Source: an uncultured Clostridia bacterium (lineage in GTDB: Bacteria; Bacillota; Clostridia; Peptostreptococcales; Anaerovoracaceae). From it: DNA of 64,000 bases. A program made the translations under genes and the position numbers. The notes under the pieces are model-generated. The model was not told the origin of the DNA. It saw nothing but the letters and a program-made list of their open reading frames with translations, and searched no databases. Shown one piece after another: positions 17,657-25,964 of the stretch (position 1 is its first letter; each line of letters begins with the position of its first letter). Location of the stretch: positions 22,572-86,571 of the forward strand of contig CAKQQT010000011.1 in NCBI GenBank assembly GCA_934271235.1, given 5' to 3'.

Positions 17657-18967
17657 CTACAAACCGATGATTTTTTTGATAAGCTGCGGGTGTTCCGGCT
17701 GTGCGATGCCGATGGTAAAGGCTTTTGCTGCTTCTTGTCTGCCGTTTTCGAGCTTCGCCGGGTCGTTGCCGTAGAAGGTCGCGAGGATGTCGCCCTGCTT
17801 GACAGCGTCACCGACTTTTTTGTGCAGATAGACGCCTGCCGCCAGGTCGATCTGATCCTCCTTGGTTGCTCTGCCCGCACCGGTATGCTGCGACGCAAGC
17901 CCGATCGTTCTGGCTGCGATTTTCTGCACATAGCCATCCGTTTCAGCCAGCAACTCTAGGTGATGCGCTGCCTGCGGGAACAGCGTGTAATCGTCGACGA
18001 CTGCCGGATCGCCGCCCTGCGCCTGGACAAACTTGCGGAACTGCGCAAGTCCTTTGCCGCTTGCCAGCGCCTCTGCCGCCATGGCGTGTCCTGCCTCCGG
18101 GGTCGCTGCTTTGCCGCCGAGATAAACCATGATACCCGCCAGCCGCTCTGCAAGCTCGGTGATATCCTCCGGTCCCTTACCCTTGAGGGTTTCGATTGCC
18201 TCGATGACCTCTAAACTGTTGCCGACCGCGCAGCCCAGCGGCTGTCCCATTTCGGTGATCGCTGCGACCGTACGCCTGCCCGCATCGTCGCCGATATCGA
18301 CCATCAGGTTTGCCAGCGTCTCCGCGTCCTGCTCGTTTTCCATAAACGCGCCGTCGCCGACCTTGACATCGAGCACGATGGCATCGCTGCCCGCCGCCAG
18401 CTTCTTGCTCATGATCGACGAGGCGATCAGTCCGAAATTATCGACTGTCGCGGTCACGTCACGCAGCGCATACAGCTTCTTATCTGCCGGTGTGATGTGC
18501 GCAGTCTGTCCGATGACCGCCATGCCGATCTTGCGCACCTGTGTGAGGAACGCTTCCGGCTCCAGACTGGTGCGGAAGCCCGGTATGGACTCCATCTTGT
18601 CTACCGTGCCGCCGGTAAAGCCGAGTCCCCGTCCGCTCATCTTGGCGATCGGGACCCCGCAGGCGGAAGCCAGCGGCGCGACGATCAGCGTTGTCTTGTC
18701 ACCGACGCCGCCGGTCGAGTGTTTATCAACCTTGATGCCCGGAATCGACGACAGATCCACCGTATCGCCGGAATATCGCATCGCGTCCGTCAGTTCGAAA
18801 GTTTCTCTGCGGGAAAGCCCGCGGAAAAAGATTGCCATCAAAAGCGCTGCTGCCTGATAATCCGGAATGCGCCCCGCGACATAATCTGTGATAAAAAACT
18901 GAATTTCCTCCCGCGAGAGTTCTCCGCCCTCTCTTTTTTTATAAATGATATCGCTCATGTTGAACAT
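17657..18967 (-). CDS. pdp: Pyrimidine-nucleoside phosphorylase
   Basis: The 436-residue protein has the family signature region VDKHSTGGVGDKTTL followed by SGRGLGFTGGTVDKMESIPG. It splits uridine, thymidine or deoxyuridine with phosphate into base and (deoxy)ribose 1-phosphate. The product feeds the phosphopentomutase encoded 15 bp upstream. The first ATG at 18967 is kept because GGAGGAGA lies seven bases ahead of it; an in-frame ATG nine bases later is less well spaced. Length and sequence fit Firmicutes Pdp rather than proteobacterial DeoA, though the two are close. Confidence 0.92.
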   Translation of the reverse strand: MFNMSDIIYKKREGGELSREEIQFFITDYVAGRIPDYQAAALLMAIFFRGLSRRETFELTDAMRYSGDTVDLSSIPGIKVDKHSTGGVGDKTTLIVAPLASACGVPIAKMSGRGLGFTGGTVDKMESIPGFRTSLEPEAFLTQVRKIGMAVIGQTAHITPADKKLYALRDVTATVDNFGLIASSIMSKKLAAGSDAIVLDVKVGDGAFMENEQDAETLANLMVDIGDDAGRRTVAAITEMGQPLGCAVGNSLEVIEAIETLKGKGPEDITELAERLAGIMVYLGGKAATPEAGHAMAAEALASGKGLAQFRKFVQAQGGDPAVVDDYTLFPQAAHHLELLAETDGYVQKIAARTIGLASQHTGAGRATKEDQIDLAAGVYLHKKVGDAVKQGDILATFYGNDPAKLENGRQEAAKAFTIGIAQPEHPQLIKKIIGL

Positions 18968-18982
18968 GACAGGGTCTCCTCC

Positions 18983-20164
18983 TTACCATCCGACGATCTG
19001 CTTCTTGAAACTGGTTCCCACGCCTGTAAACGGCACACGCAGCAATTCACATATCGTCGCTCCGATGTCGCCGAAAGAGTCTCTGATGCCGATTTCCGCA
19101 CCATATTTCAAGGTATGCCCCCACGTAATGATCGGGATATATTCTCTTGTGTGATCCGTCCCCGGCGCAGTCGGGTCATTGCCGTGGTCCGCGCAGATCA
19201 TCAGCACATCATCATTGACCATCTCTTTCATGATCTCCGGCAGCCTTGCATCAAATTCCTCAATACACCTTGCATACCCCTCCGGGTCTCTGCGATGCCC
19301 ATACTTTGCATCAAAATCGACCAGATTCGTAAAAATCAAGCCTTCAAAATCCTCCCGCATCGCCTCGATCGTCTTATCGATGCCGTCCATATTGCTCGTA
19401 GTGTGTACAGATTTCACAACACCTTTTCCGTTAAAGATATCATGGATCTTGCCGATCGCATAGACCATCTTTCCCGCATTTTTGATCATATCCAAAATGG
19501 TATCTCCCGGCGGTGTGACCGAGTAATCCTTACGGTCCGAGGTCCGTTCGCGCTTGCCCTCCGCATTGATGATATACGGGCGCGCGATGACTCTACCGCA
19601 TGCCCAGTCGCCGACCAGCATCTTACGCGCGACTTCACAGTAATGATACAGCGTATCCAGACCGAATTTATCGACATTCATCGCAATCTGGAACACACTG
19701 TCTGCGGAAGTATAGACGATCGGTTTGCCGGTCGCTTCATGCTCATCGCCGAGCACTTCAATGATCTCTGTGCCGGACGCCGGATAGTTGCCGAGACATT
19801 CGATGCCGATGGCTTTTTGGTATGCCTCCATGAAGTCCTGCGGGAAACCGTTTGGATAGGTCTTAAACGGTACATCGGTCGGCAGACCCGCTATTTCCCA
19901 ATGCCCGGTGGTCGTGTCCTTGCCCTTGGAAGCTTCCGCGCACTTGCCGACATTTGCCTCCGGATCATAAATCGCCAGATTATGAAAGGAAACCTCCGGC
20001 ATGTTGCCCCAGCCAATGCGCAGCAGATTCGGCATGTCTATCCTCCCACAATGCTGCCAAATGTGTCCGAACGTGTCCGCGCCCGCATCGCCGTATTCCG
20101 CCGCGTCAGGCATCGCGCCGACGCCGAGACTGTCTGTTACGATCAAAATCACTTTTTTTCCCAT
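18983..20164 (-). CDS. deoB: Phosphopentomutase
   Basis: The 393-residue protein is a typical alkaline-phosphatase-superfamily DeoB, with TDSLGVGAMPDAAEYGD near the start (metal and catalytic threonine region) and CADHGNDPTAPGTDHTREY with the conserved metal ligands. It interconverts (deoxy)ribose 1- and 5-phosphates, linking nucleoside phosphorolysis by Pdp to central metabolism. Its first 16 bases overlap the end of the upstream phosphoesterase gene, so the two are translationally coupled. Confidence 0.95.
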   Translation of the reverse strand: MGKKVILIVTDSLGVGAMPDAAEYGDAGADTFGHIWQHCGRIDMPNLLRIGWGNMPEVSFHNLAIYDPEANVGKCAEASKGKDTTTGHWEIAGLPTDVPFKTYPNGFPQDFMEAYQKAIGIECLGNYPASGTEIIEVLGDEHEATGKPIVYTSADSVFQIAMNVDKFGLDTLYHYCEVARKMLVGDWACGRVIARPYIINAEGKRERTSDRKDYSVTPPGDTILDMIKNAGKMVYAIGKIHDIFNGKGVVKSVHTTSNMDGIDKTIEAMREDFEGLIFTNLVDFDAKYGHRRDPEGYARCIEEFDARLPEIMKEMVNDDVLMICADHGNDPTAPGTDHTREYIPIITWGHTLKYGAEIGIRDSFGDIGATICELLRVPFTGVGTSFKKQIVGW

Positions 20165-20964
20165 GTGTATACCTCCTTTGGTTTTGCATCCAAATAATCT
20201 AAAGAAACAAGGCTGTAGTTCACGCCGTTGCGAACGCCCTGCATGCCGCGCCTAAAATTATCCTTACCGTGCAGATGCCCGTAAATACATTTTTTCACGC
20301 CGTAGCTTTCCAAAAGCTTCGTGAAGTCCGAGGCCTGATGCATCTCGTTTGTCGGCGGAAAATGCAGTACTGCGAGGAGCTCATCGGCGCCCTGTCGTTT
20401 CGCATCGTCTAAAGACATTTTGAGCCGCAGAACCTCCCTGTCATAGATCTTGCGGTCATGCGCACTAAACCCGTCCGTACCCGGACAGTTCCAGCCGCGG
20501 CTGCCGCAGATTGCAAGACGTTTCACCGCGTACCGCGCCGGACTTTCGATATCACACACAGGGATGCCCTGCGCATCCGCATCGCCGACCGGACCTTGCA
20601 CCTTTGCATTTGCAGGCACCTCCAGAATCTGCGCATTACACTGCAGGAACTGCATCGTGCCGTCCGCATAAAGCTTGTTGAGCTTGTTGGCAGAAGTCCA
20701 CCACAAATCATGATTGCCCTTAATGAAAATTTTCCTGCCCGGCAGCGCATGAATCCAGTCCAGATCTGCCATGACCTCATCCGGTTTCAACGCCCACGAA
20801 ATATCGCCGCAAACGATGACGATATCCTCTGCTGTCACCATTTCGTTCCAATTCTGATACAGTCTTTCTGTGTGACCGATCCAGCCCTCCCCAAAGATGT
20901 CCATCGGCTTTTCCAGACGTGGGTCCAGGGCTAAATGCAGATCACCAATCGCAAATATTTTCAT
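20149..20964 (-). CDS. Calcineurin-like metallophosphoesterase
   Basis: The 271-residue cytoplasmic protein has the complete metallophosphoesterase motif set: GDLH (7-10), CGDISWA, GNHDLWW and GHLHG near the end. Family members hydrolyse phosphomonoesters or diesters with two metal ions. The substrate is unknown. It overlaps deoB and follows rmuC, so it is in the nucleoside-salvage transcript, which hints at a nucleotide substrate without proving it. Confidence 0.87.
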   Translation of the reverse strand: MKIFAIGDLHLALDPRLEKPMDIFGEGWIGHTERLYQNWNEMVTAEDIVIVCGDISWALKPDEVMADLDWIHALPGRKIFIKGNHDLWWTSANKLNKLYADGTMQFLQCNAQILEVPANAKVQGPVGDADAQGIPVCDIESPARYAVKRLAICGSRGWNCPGTDGFSAHDRKIYDREVLRLKMSLDDAKRQGADELLAVLHFPPTNEMHQASDFTKLLESYGVKKCIYGHLHGKDNFRRGMQGVRNGVNYSLVSLDYLDAKPKEVYTWEKK

Positions 20965-21019
20965 ACGTTTCTTTTCTTTCTGCTTTCAAATGGTCTCTGC
21001 GCGATTTCGCTCACCGCTT

Positions 21020-22333
21020 TCATGCCTCCGGCTCGGATAAGTCCGGCATATCCAAAAGCTGTCTGCTTTCGTCCTGCGGCAGGGCGGTCACACCCTTCAG
21101 CTTGCGCACAATGCTCCTGGTGCGCACGCCGATCAGCTTATCCAGCTCGGCGTTGGCCTGATTGAGGCGGTTCTGCGCGCTTTCCAGCACATTGCCGAAC
21201 TTGTCGAACTCCGTTTTGACCGCGCCCAGCACATTCCAGACTTCTCCGGAGCGTTTCTGGATCGCCAGGGTCCGGAAGCCCATCTGCAGGCTGTTGAGCA
21301 GCGCTGCCATCGTGGTCGGTCCGGCGATATTGACCTTGTAATCTCTTTGCAGGGTCTCCAAAAGTCCTCTGCGCACGACCTCCGCGTACAGTCCCTCAAA
21401 CGGCAGGAACATGATGCCGAAGTCCGTCGTATACGGTGGTTCGATGTATTTGTCATGAATATCCTTGGCTTCGGATTTAATGATGCGTTCCAGATTCTTT
21501 GCCGCTTCTTCCACTGCTGCCGGATCGCCGAGTTCATAAGCGTCCACCAATTTCGCATAGGCATCCCCCGGAAATTTCGCGTCGATCGGCAGCCAGATCG
21601 TGCCGTCTTCATCGCCGGGCAGTTTGACCGCGAATTCAACTCGTTCGCTTCCGGTCGACTTGGTCCTGACATTTTCCTCATACTGCTCCGGCGTCAGGAT
21701 CTGCTCAAGGATCGCGCCCAGCTGCACTTCACCGAGGATCCCGCGTGTCTTTACGTTGGAAAGCACTTTTTTCAGGTCGCCCACGCCGGCTGCCAGGTTC
21801 TGCATCTCACCAAGGCCCTTATACACCTGCTCCAGCCGCTCGCTGACCAGCTGGAAGGATTTGCCGATGCGGTCTTCCAGCGTCTTCTGCAGCTTTTCGT
21901 CAACGGTCCGGCGCATCTCTTCGAGCTGTTTCTGATTGTCTTCGTTGAGCTGACCGATCTTTTTCTCCATGGAAACGCGGATGTTTTCCAGTTTCTGTTC
22001 GTTTTCGACTGCCATATGGCTGAAGCGGGTATTCAGATCCGCCAGCCGCTTATCCAGATTTTCGGCGCTGTCTTTCTGGTTCGCGGAGACCATTTCGCCG
22101 AAAGCCTGCAGGCTCCCCTGTATGCCGTTCTGCATCAGCTGCATGCTCTGCAGCATGTCCTGCTCCAGATGCCGCATATCCTCCGTCTGTGCCGCACCTG
22201 ACCGCATCTGCTCGCTTTTGAGATCCGCCAGCGCTTTCTGCACATTGCTGTATTTGATCAGCAGCAGGATCAGCAAGATCAGCGCTGCCGCTGTAATTCC
22301 CGTTAAAATGTAGATCAATACGATTTCCGTCAT
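21020..22333 (-). CDS. rmuC: RmuC-family DNA recombination protein
   Basis: The 437-residue protein has an N-terminal membrane span (about residues 4-26), a long coiled coil to about 150 and the RmuC nuclease-like core with LPIDAKFPGDAYAKLVDAY. RmuC limits inversions at short inverted repeats and is thought to be a membrane-linked nuclease. It starts 15 bp after the 221-residue gene and is probably in one transcript with it and with the phosphoesterase-deoB-pdp genes. Confidence 0.9.
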   Translation of the reverse strand: MTEIVLIYILTGITAAALILLILLLIKYSNVQKALADLKSEQMRSGAAQTEDMRHLEQDMLQSMQLMQNGIQGSLQAFGEMVSANQKDSAENLDKRLADLNTRFSHMAVENEQKLENIRVSMEKKIGQLNEDNQKQLEEMRRTVDEKLQKTLEDRIGKSFQLVSERLEQVYKGLGEMQNLAAGVGDLKKVLSNVKTRGILGEVQLGAILEQILTPEQYEENVRTKSTGSERVEFAVKLPGDEDGTIWLPIDAKFPGDAYAKLVDAYELGDPAAVEEAAKNLERIIKSEAKDIHDKYIEPPYTTDFGIMFLPFEGLYAEVVRRGLLETLQRDYKVNIAGPTTMAALLNSLQMGFRTLAIQKRSGEVWNVLGAVKTEFDKFGNVLESAQNRLNQANAELDKLIGVRTRSIVRKLKGVTALPQDESRQLLDMPDLSEPEA

Positions 22334-22348
22334 GCATCCCCCTTATGT

Positions 22349-23014
22349 TCATTCAATATCCTCAATATCCTCAATATCTTCGTAATCCTCATCCGTGCAC
22401 TGTTCAAACGGCTTGTTCTGCGCATCCGCGGCCGCCTTGCCGGACGCTTTTTTCTCTTTCTTCGCGTTCTTTTTGGCGTCTCTGGCTGCGGCCTTTGCCT
22501 CATATTCCGCCTGTTTCTCCGCCATCTCCGCTTTTTGCCGCTCGTATTCCTTGGCGTATTCCGGATCAAGGCTGGCCTTGAGTTCCTTGTAGGCGTCTTC
22601 CAGCAGCGTCACATCCCGCATCGCGGAATTGAGGATCGCCTGCAGCGCCGTAAAGATCTCCCGCAGTTCCTCAGTCGTGACCCTTTTGTGCTGCGCCTTG
22701 CGGTTCTGAAAATCATAAAACCGCATATTCCGCTCGCAAAGCTTTGCAAACGTCTTCTGGCTCTGCGCGAATTTTTCTTTCAGATCCAGCGCCAGCGCGT
22801 CTTCTTCCGGCACTTCGATGTGCTCCATGGTCAGTGCCTCCGCTTCTTCTTTATGCTTGGAGAACCGCTGGATGAAGCCTTCGAAATTTTTCTTCTGAAA
22901 AGGCTTGAACTGTTTCAGATACTGCCCTGCATCCGCATTCGTCCTGCCGTATGGCATCACGATCTCCATAAAATATTTGTCTACAACACGAAATAATTCA
23001 TCTGCATAAGCCAT
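22349..23014 (-). CDS. Conserved hypothetical coiled-coil protein with acidic C-terminal repeat
   Basis: I do not recognise this 221-residue protein. It is highly charged and helical, with a long Lys/Glu/Ala coiled coil from about residue 160 (EYAKEYERQKAEMAEKQAEY) and a basic KKNAKKEKK stretch. It ends with EDYEDIEDIEDIE, encoded by three near-identical 9-bp repeats at 22353-22379. There is no signal peptide or membrane span. The ATG at 23014 is preceded by GAAGGAGGG. It is the first gene of the run leading to rmuC, so a DNA-related role is possible but unproven. Confidence 0.7.
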   Translation of the reverse strand: MAYADELFRVVDKYFMEIVMPYGRTNADAGQYLKQFKPFQKKNFEGFIQRFSKHKEEAEALTMEHIEVPEEDALALDLKEKFAQSQKTFAKLCERNMRFYDFQNRKAQHKRVTTEELREIFTALQAILNSAMRDVTLLEDAYKELKASLDPEYAKEYERQKAEMAEKQAEYEAKAAARDAKKNAKKEKKASGKAAADAQNKPFEQCTDEDYEDIEDIEDIE

Positions 23015-23181
23015 AGCTTCCCTCCTTCGCGCGCAAGCCGCGCGCTCTTGGCTTTATTTGCCCGGACGCTGAGCGGCTCCGTCTTCGCCTTTCGGCTCGC
23101 CGATTGCCTTCGCTCGGGCACCTGTCTTGCATCTGCTCTGTCTGCGCTTTGCTTGACACTCGCAGTGCCAAGAACATTGTA
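23015..23181 (-). other. Structured 5' leader of the 221-residue gene and rmuC
   Basis: An extended -10 (TG then TACAAT at 23181-23176) starts a leader of about 160 bases. CTTGGC near its 5' end can pair with GCCAAG near its 3' end. Inside, TGCCCG can pair with CGGGCA enclosing further GC hairpins. A GCGCGC-GGCTT-GCGCGC hairpin sits directly before the ribosome site. The nesting suggests a folded regulatory RNA; I cannot assign it to a known class. Confidence 0.4.
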
Positions 23182-23216
23182 GCACAAAATGTGTTTTTGA
23201 GAAAGAGTTTTTCTCA

Positions 23217-23246
23217 CGCAAAAAGGACGGGGGATCCCCCGTCCTT
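23217..23246 (-). terminator. Rho-independent terminator of infC-rpmI-rplT
   Basis: A perfect 24-base palindrome (23223-23246, arms AAGGACGGGGGA and its complement) follows the rplT stop and runs into five T residues on the minus strand. Confidence 0.92.
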
Positions 23247-23275
23247 ATCGATTCGGTCTTATGACTGTCGTCTGC

Positions 23276-23632
23276 TTATTTATAAGCTTTCTTTGCAGTC
23301 TCGCAAAGTGCTGCGAATGCCGGTGCATCGTAGATCGCCATTTCGGAAAGCATCTTTCTGTTGATCTCGATACCTGCTTTTTTCAGGCCGTCCATCAGTC
23401 TGCTGTAGCTGATGTCGTTCATTCTTGCAGCCGCGTTGATTCTCGCGATCCACATCTGTCTGTACTGTCTCTTCTTTAACTTTCTGCCGACGTATGCGGA
23501 TCTTAAAGATCTCATAACTGCAGGGTTTGCAGCTTTAAAAGTCTTGCTCTTGGAACCATAGAAGCCCTTTGCTAATTTTAAGATTTTTTTATGTCTCTTA
23601 TGCGCGTTTACGCCTTTTTTTACTCTTGCCAT
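23276..23632 (-). CDS. rplT: 50S ribosomal protein L20
   Basis: The 118-residue basic protein begins [20 protein letters not shown] and has the standard L20 sequence and length. It binds 23S rRNA early in large-subunit assembly and in Firmicutes represses its own operon through the leader upstream of infC. It is the last gene of infC-rpmI-rplT, 25 bp after rpmI. Confidence 0.98.
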   Translation of the reverse strand: MARVKKGVNAHKRHKKILKLAKGFYGSKSKTFKAANPAVMRSLRSAYVGRKLKKRQYRQMWIARINAAARMNDISYSRLMDGLKKAGIEINRKMLSEMAIYDAPAFAALCETAKKAYK

Positions 23633-23657
23633 TTGTCTTACCTCCTAATATCTTCCG

Positions 23658-23858
23658 TTATTTTGCCATGGATCTGAGCATTCTCTTTAAGTCTGCACTG
23701 GTTAAAACTGTTGCTTTTCTCAGGCCTCTTTTTCTCTTAGCGGATTTCTTCGTAAGAATATGGCTCTTGTATGCCTTGTTTCTCTTGATCTTGCCGGATC
23801 CTGTTAATTTCAGTCTTTTGCATGCTCCTCTATGGGATTTCATCTTATTCTTTGCCAT
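23658..23858 (-). CDS. rpmI: 50S ribosomal protein L35
   Basis: The 66-residue protein begins [20 protein letters not shown] and matches L35 throughout. It is a small basic protein of the large subunit, encoded between infC and rplT as in nearly all Firmicutes. An AGGAGGAAA site precedes it. Confidence 0.98.
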   Translation of the reverse strand: MAKNKMKSHRGACKRLKLTGSGKIKRNKAYKSHILTKKSAKRKRGLRKATVLTSADLKRMLRSMAK

Positions 23859-23912
23859 GATGATTTTTCCTCCTATGATAAATTCTAATGGAAATTTGTA
23901 ACTGATGATTGG

Positions 23913-24428
23913 CTACTTATCCGATTTCGGGCCCAGTACCATCGTCAGGCTTCTGCCTTCAAACAGCGGCTTCTTTTCAATGACGCCGACTTCCGAAACG
24001 ATCTGCGCAAAGGTCTGCATCACATCCATGCCCTTTGCTGCATAGTCTCTTTCTCTTCCGCGGAAGCGCAGGCTGACCTTTACCTTATCGCCGTCCTTGA
24101 GGAATTTGGCTGCGGTATTGGCTTTGACCTGAATGTCGTGCTCCTCAATGAAAGTGCTCAGTCTGATCTCTTTCACCTGAGTCGTCTTCTGTTTCTTTCT
24201 GGCTTCTTTTTCTTTCTTTTGAAGCTCATAGCGATATTTCCCGTAATCGAGAATTTTGCAGACCGGCGGTTTGGCGTTCGGTGAAATGTTGACCAGATCC
24301 AGCTTCTTTTCGGCTGCCAGATCCAGCGCCTGCTGTGTCGGCATCACACCCAGCATCGTTCCGTCCGTATCGATGACTCTTACTTCTTTATCACGAATTT
24401 CTTCGTTGATCAGATTTTCCTTACTAAT
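23913..24428 (-). CDS. infC: Translation initiation factor IF-3, ATT start codon
   Basis: The protein (171 residues) is a complete IF-3: SKENLINEEIRDKEVRVID at the start, then the linker and C-terminal domain with RFRGRERDYAAKGMD. I place the start at ATT 24428, six bases after GGAGGT (24440-24435). An ATG at 24449 lies before that ribosome site and would add seven residues not seen in IF-3. A rare AUU start is the known basis of IF-3 autoregulation in E. coli. IF-3 dissociates subunits and checks the start codon. The first gene of infC-rpmI-rplT. Confidence 0.95.
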   Translation of the reverse strand: MSKENLINEEIRDKEVRVIDTDGTMLGVMPTQQALDLAAEKKLDLVNISPNAKPPVCKILDYGKYRYELQKKEKEARKKQKTTQVKEIRLSTFIEEHDIQVKANTAAKFLKDGDKVKVSLRFRGRERDYAAKGMDVMQTFAQIVSEVGVIEKKPLFEGRSLTMVLGPKSDK

Positions 24429-24439
24429 GGTCGCACCTC

Positions 24440-24569
24440 CTAAAATCATAAAAGCGGATACAAAAAGTATCCGCTCTCAAATACGCGTAACCGCGTAAAT
24501 TTCAACATATCAACCCATGGCGGCGACGCGGCCTCACAGGTGAGAAGCGGATAACTTCTTCTTCGTTAC
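24440..24569 (-). promoter_or_regulatory. infC leader with attenuator (L20 leader type)
   Basis: The untranslated leader has a terminator-like hairpin (arms 24475-24467 and 24461-24453, AGCGGATAC with GTATCCGCT) followed by TTTTATGATTTT. An earlier segment (24553-24541, TATCCGCTTCTCA) can pair with the 5' arm and TGAG just before it, giving a mutually exclusive antiterminator. This is the layout of the Firmicutes L20-repressed leader. Confidence 0.8.
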
Positions 24570-24575
24570 CTAAAT

Positions 24576-24604
24576 ACTATACCCTAAACTGCCTGTAATG
24601 TCAA
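24576..24604 (-). promoter_or_regulatory. Promoter of infC-rpmI-rplT
   Basis: TTGACA (24604-24599) and TATAGT (24581-24576) are separated by 17 bases, just downstream of the purA stop codon. Confidence 0.88.
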
Positions 24605-24610
24605 GCTTTT

Positions 24611-25882
24611 TTATCTTTCGATATATTCCTCTCTGCCTGCGCCGACGGAAACGTATTTGATCGGACAGCCGACGGCTTTTTCGATCATTTCGACATAGTC
24701 GCGTGCAGCCTCCGGCAGCTCGTCGAAGCTGCGGCAGCCGGAGATGTCACAGTTCCAGCCGTCTACGTATTCGTAGTGCGGTTTCGCCTCGGTCAGTGCG
24801 CTGCCGGTCGGGAAGTTGTCGATCAACTCGCCGCCGACTTCATACTGCGTGCAGACCGGGATCTTGTCCAGATAAGACAAGACATCGAGTTTCGTCAGCG
24901 CGATCTCGGTCGCGCCCTGCATCAGCGTGCCGTAACGGGATGCTACCACGTCGAAGCCGCCGACTCTGCGCGGACGTCCGGTCGCAGCGCCGTATTCGCC
25001 GCCGGCTTCTCTGAGCCTGTCTGCCTCTTCACCAAAGAGTTCACAGGTGAACGGGCCTTCGCCGACGCAGCTGGAGTAAGCTTTCATGATGCCGACCACG
25101 CTGTCCTCCTTGCAGAACGGAATGCCTGCGCCGATCGGTGCATAAGCCGCGATCGTGGAGGATGAGGAAGTATACGGATAGATCCCGAAGTCGATGTCGC
25201 GCAGCGCGCCCAGCTGTGCCTCGAACATCAGGCTCTTGCCGGCTTTGACAGCATCGCCCAGATAGACCGTGGTATCCTTGATATAGTCTTTGAACGGGAA
25301 TCCGTAAGTTTCCAGCCATTGATACATATCATCAGCCGAAATCGGTTCGTGCGCATAACCGCCCGCAACGGTCAGGTTTTCCCATTCGACCAGATCCGCC
25401 ACGCGTTCCTTGAGATGCTCCGCATGCAGCAGGTCGCCCATGCGAATGGTTTTTTTCATATATTTATCGGCATAGACCGGCGCGATGCCGCGGCGGGTGG
25501 AGCCGAATTTCTTGTCTGCCAGACGATCTTCTTCCAGGATATCACGCATCTTGTGATATGGCATGCAGATGGTCGCGCGGTCGCTGATGACCAGATGCTT
25601 CGGTGTGATCTCGATCCCCTTGTCACGCAGCATTTTGATCTCATGGAAAAGATGTTCGAGGTCGATGACCATGCCCGGCCCCATCACATTGACGGTCTCG
25701 TCGCGCAGAATGCCGGACGGCAGCAGGTTCAGGATGAACTTGCCTTTTTCGTTGACGACCGTATGCCCGGCGTTGTTGCCGCCCTGATAACGGATGACGA
25801 TATCATATTTTTCGCTCAGAAGGTCGACCATGCGGCCCTTGCCTTCATCGCCCCAGTTTGTTCCTACAATCGCAGTTAACAT
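24611..25882 (-). CDS. purA: Adenylosuccinate synthetase
   Basis: The 423-residue protein starts with TAIVGTNWGDEGKGRMVDLL, the GTP-binding P-loop of PurA, and carries GAGIP and the substrate loop near ATGRPRRVGGFD. It joins IMP and aspartate with GTP to adenylosuccinate, which PurB then splits. It lies 82 bp after purB on the same strand. The infC promoter begins immediately after its stop codon. Confidence 0.97.
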   Translation of the reverse strand: MLTAIVGTNWGDEGKGRMVDLLSEKYDIVIRYQGGNNAGHTVVNEKGKFILNLLPSGILRDETVNVMGPGMVIDLEHLFHEIKMLRDKGIEITPKHLVISDRATICMPYHKMRDILEEDRLADKKFGSTRRGIAPVYADKYMKKTIRMGDLLHAEHLKERVADLVEWENLTVAGGYAHEPISADDMYQWLETYGFPFKDYIKDTTVYLGDAVKAGKSLMFEAQLGALRDIDFGIYPYTSSSSTIAAYAPIGAGIPFCKEDSVVGIMKAYSSCVGEGPFTCELFGEEADRLREAGGEYGAATGRPRRVGGFDVVASRYGTLMQGATEIALTKLDVLSYLDKIPVCTQYEVGGELIDNFPTGSALTEAKPHYEYVDGWNCDISGCRSFDELPEAARDYVEMIEKAVGCPIKYVSVGAGREEYIER

Positions 25883-25964
25883 TGTTTTACCTCCTTATAT
25901 CTGGTATGCTCTATGGATCTCGCCGTGCACGCGCCTTAGAAAAGCGGCGCGCAGAGCGTTGTGA

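Noticed and set aside
18497..20197. Plus-strand frame of about 560 codons opposite pdp and deoB
   Set aside because: It spans two convincing enzymes on the other strand; no domain or ribosome site.
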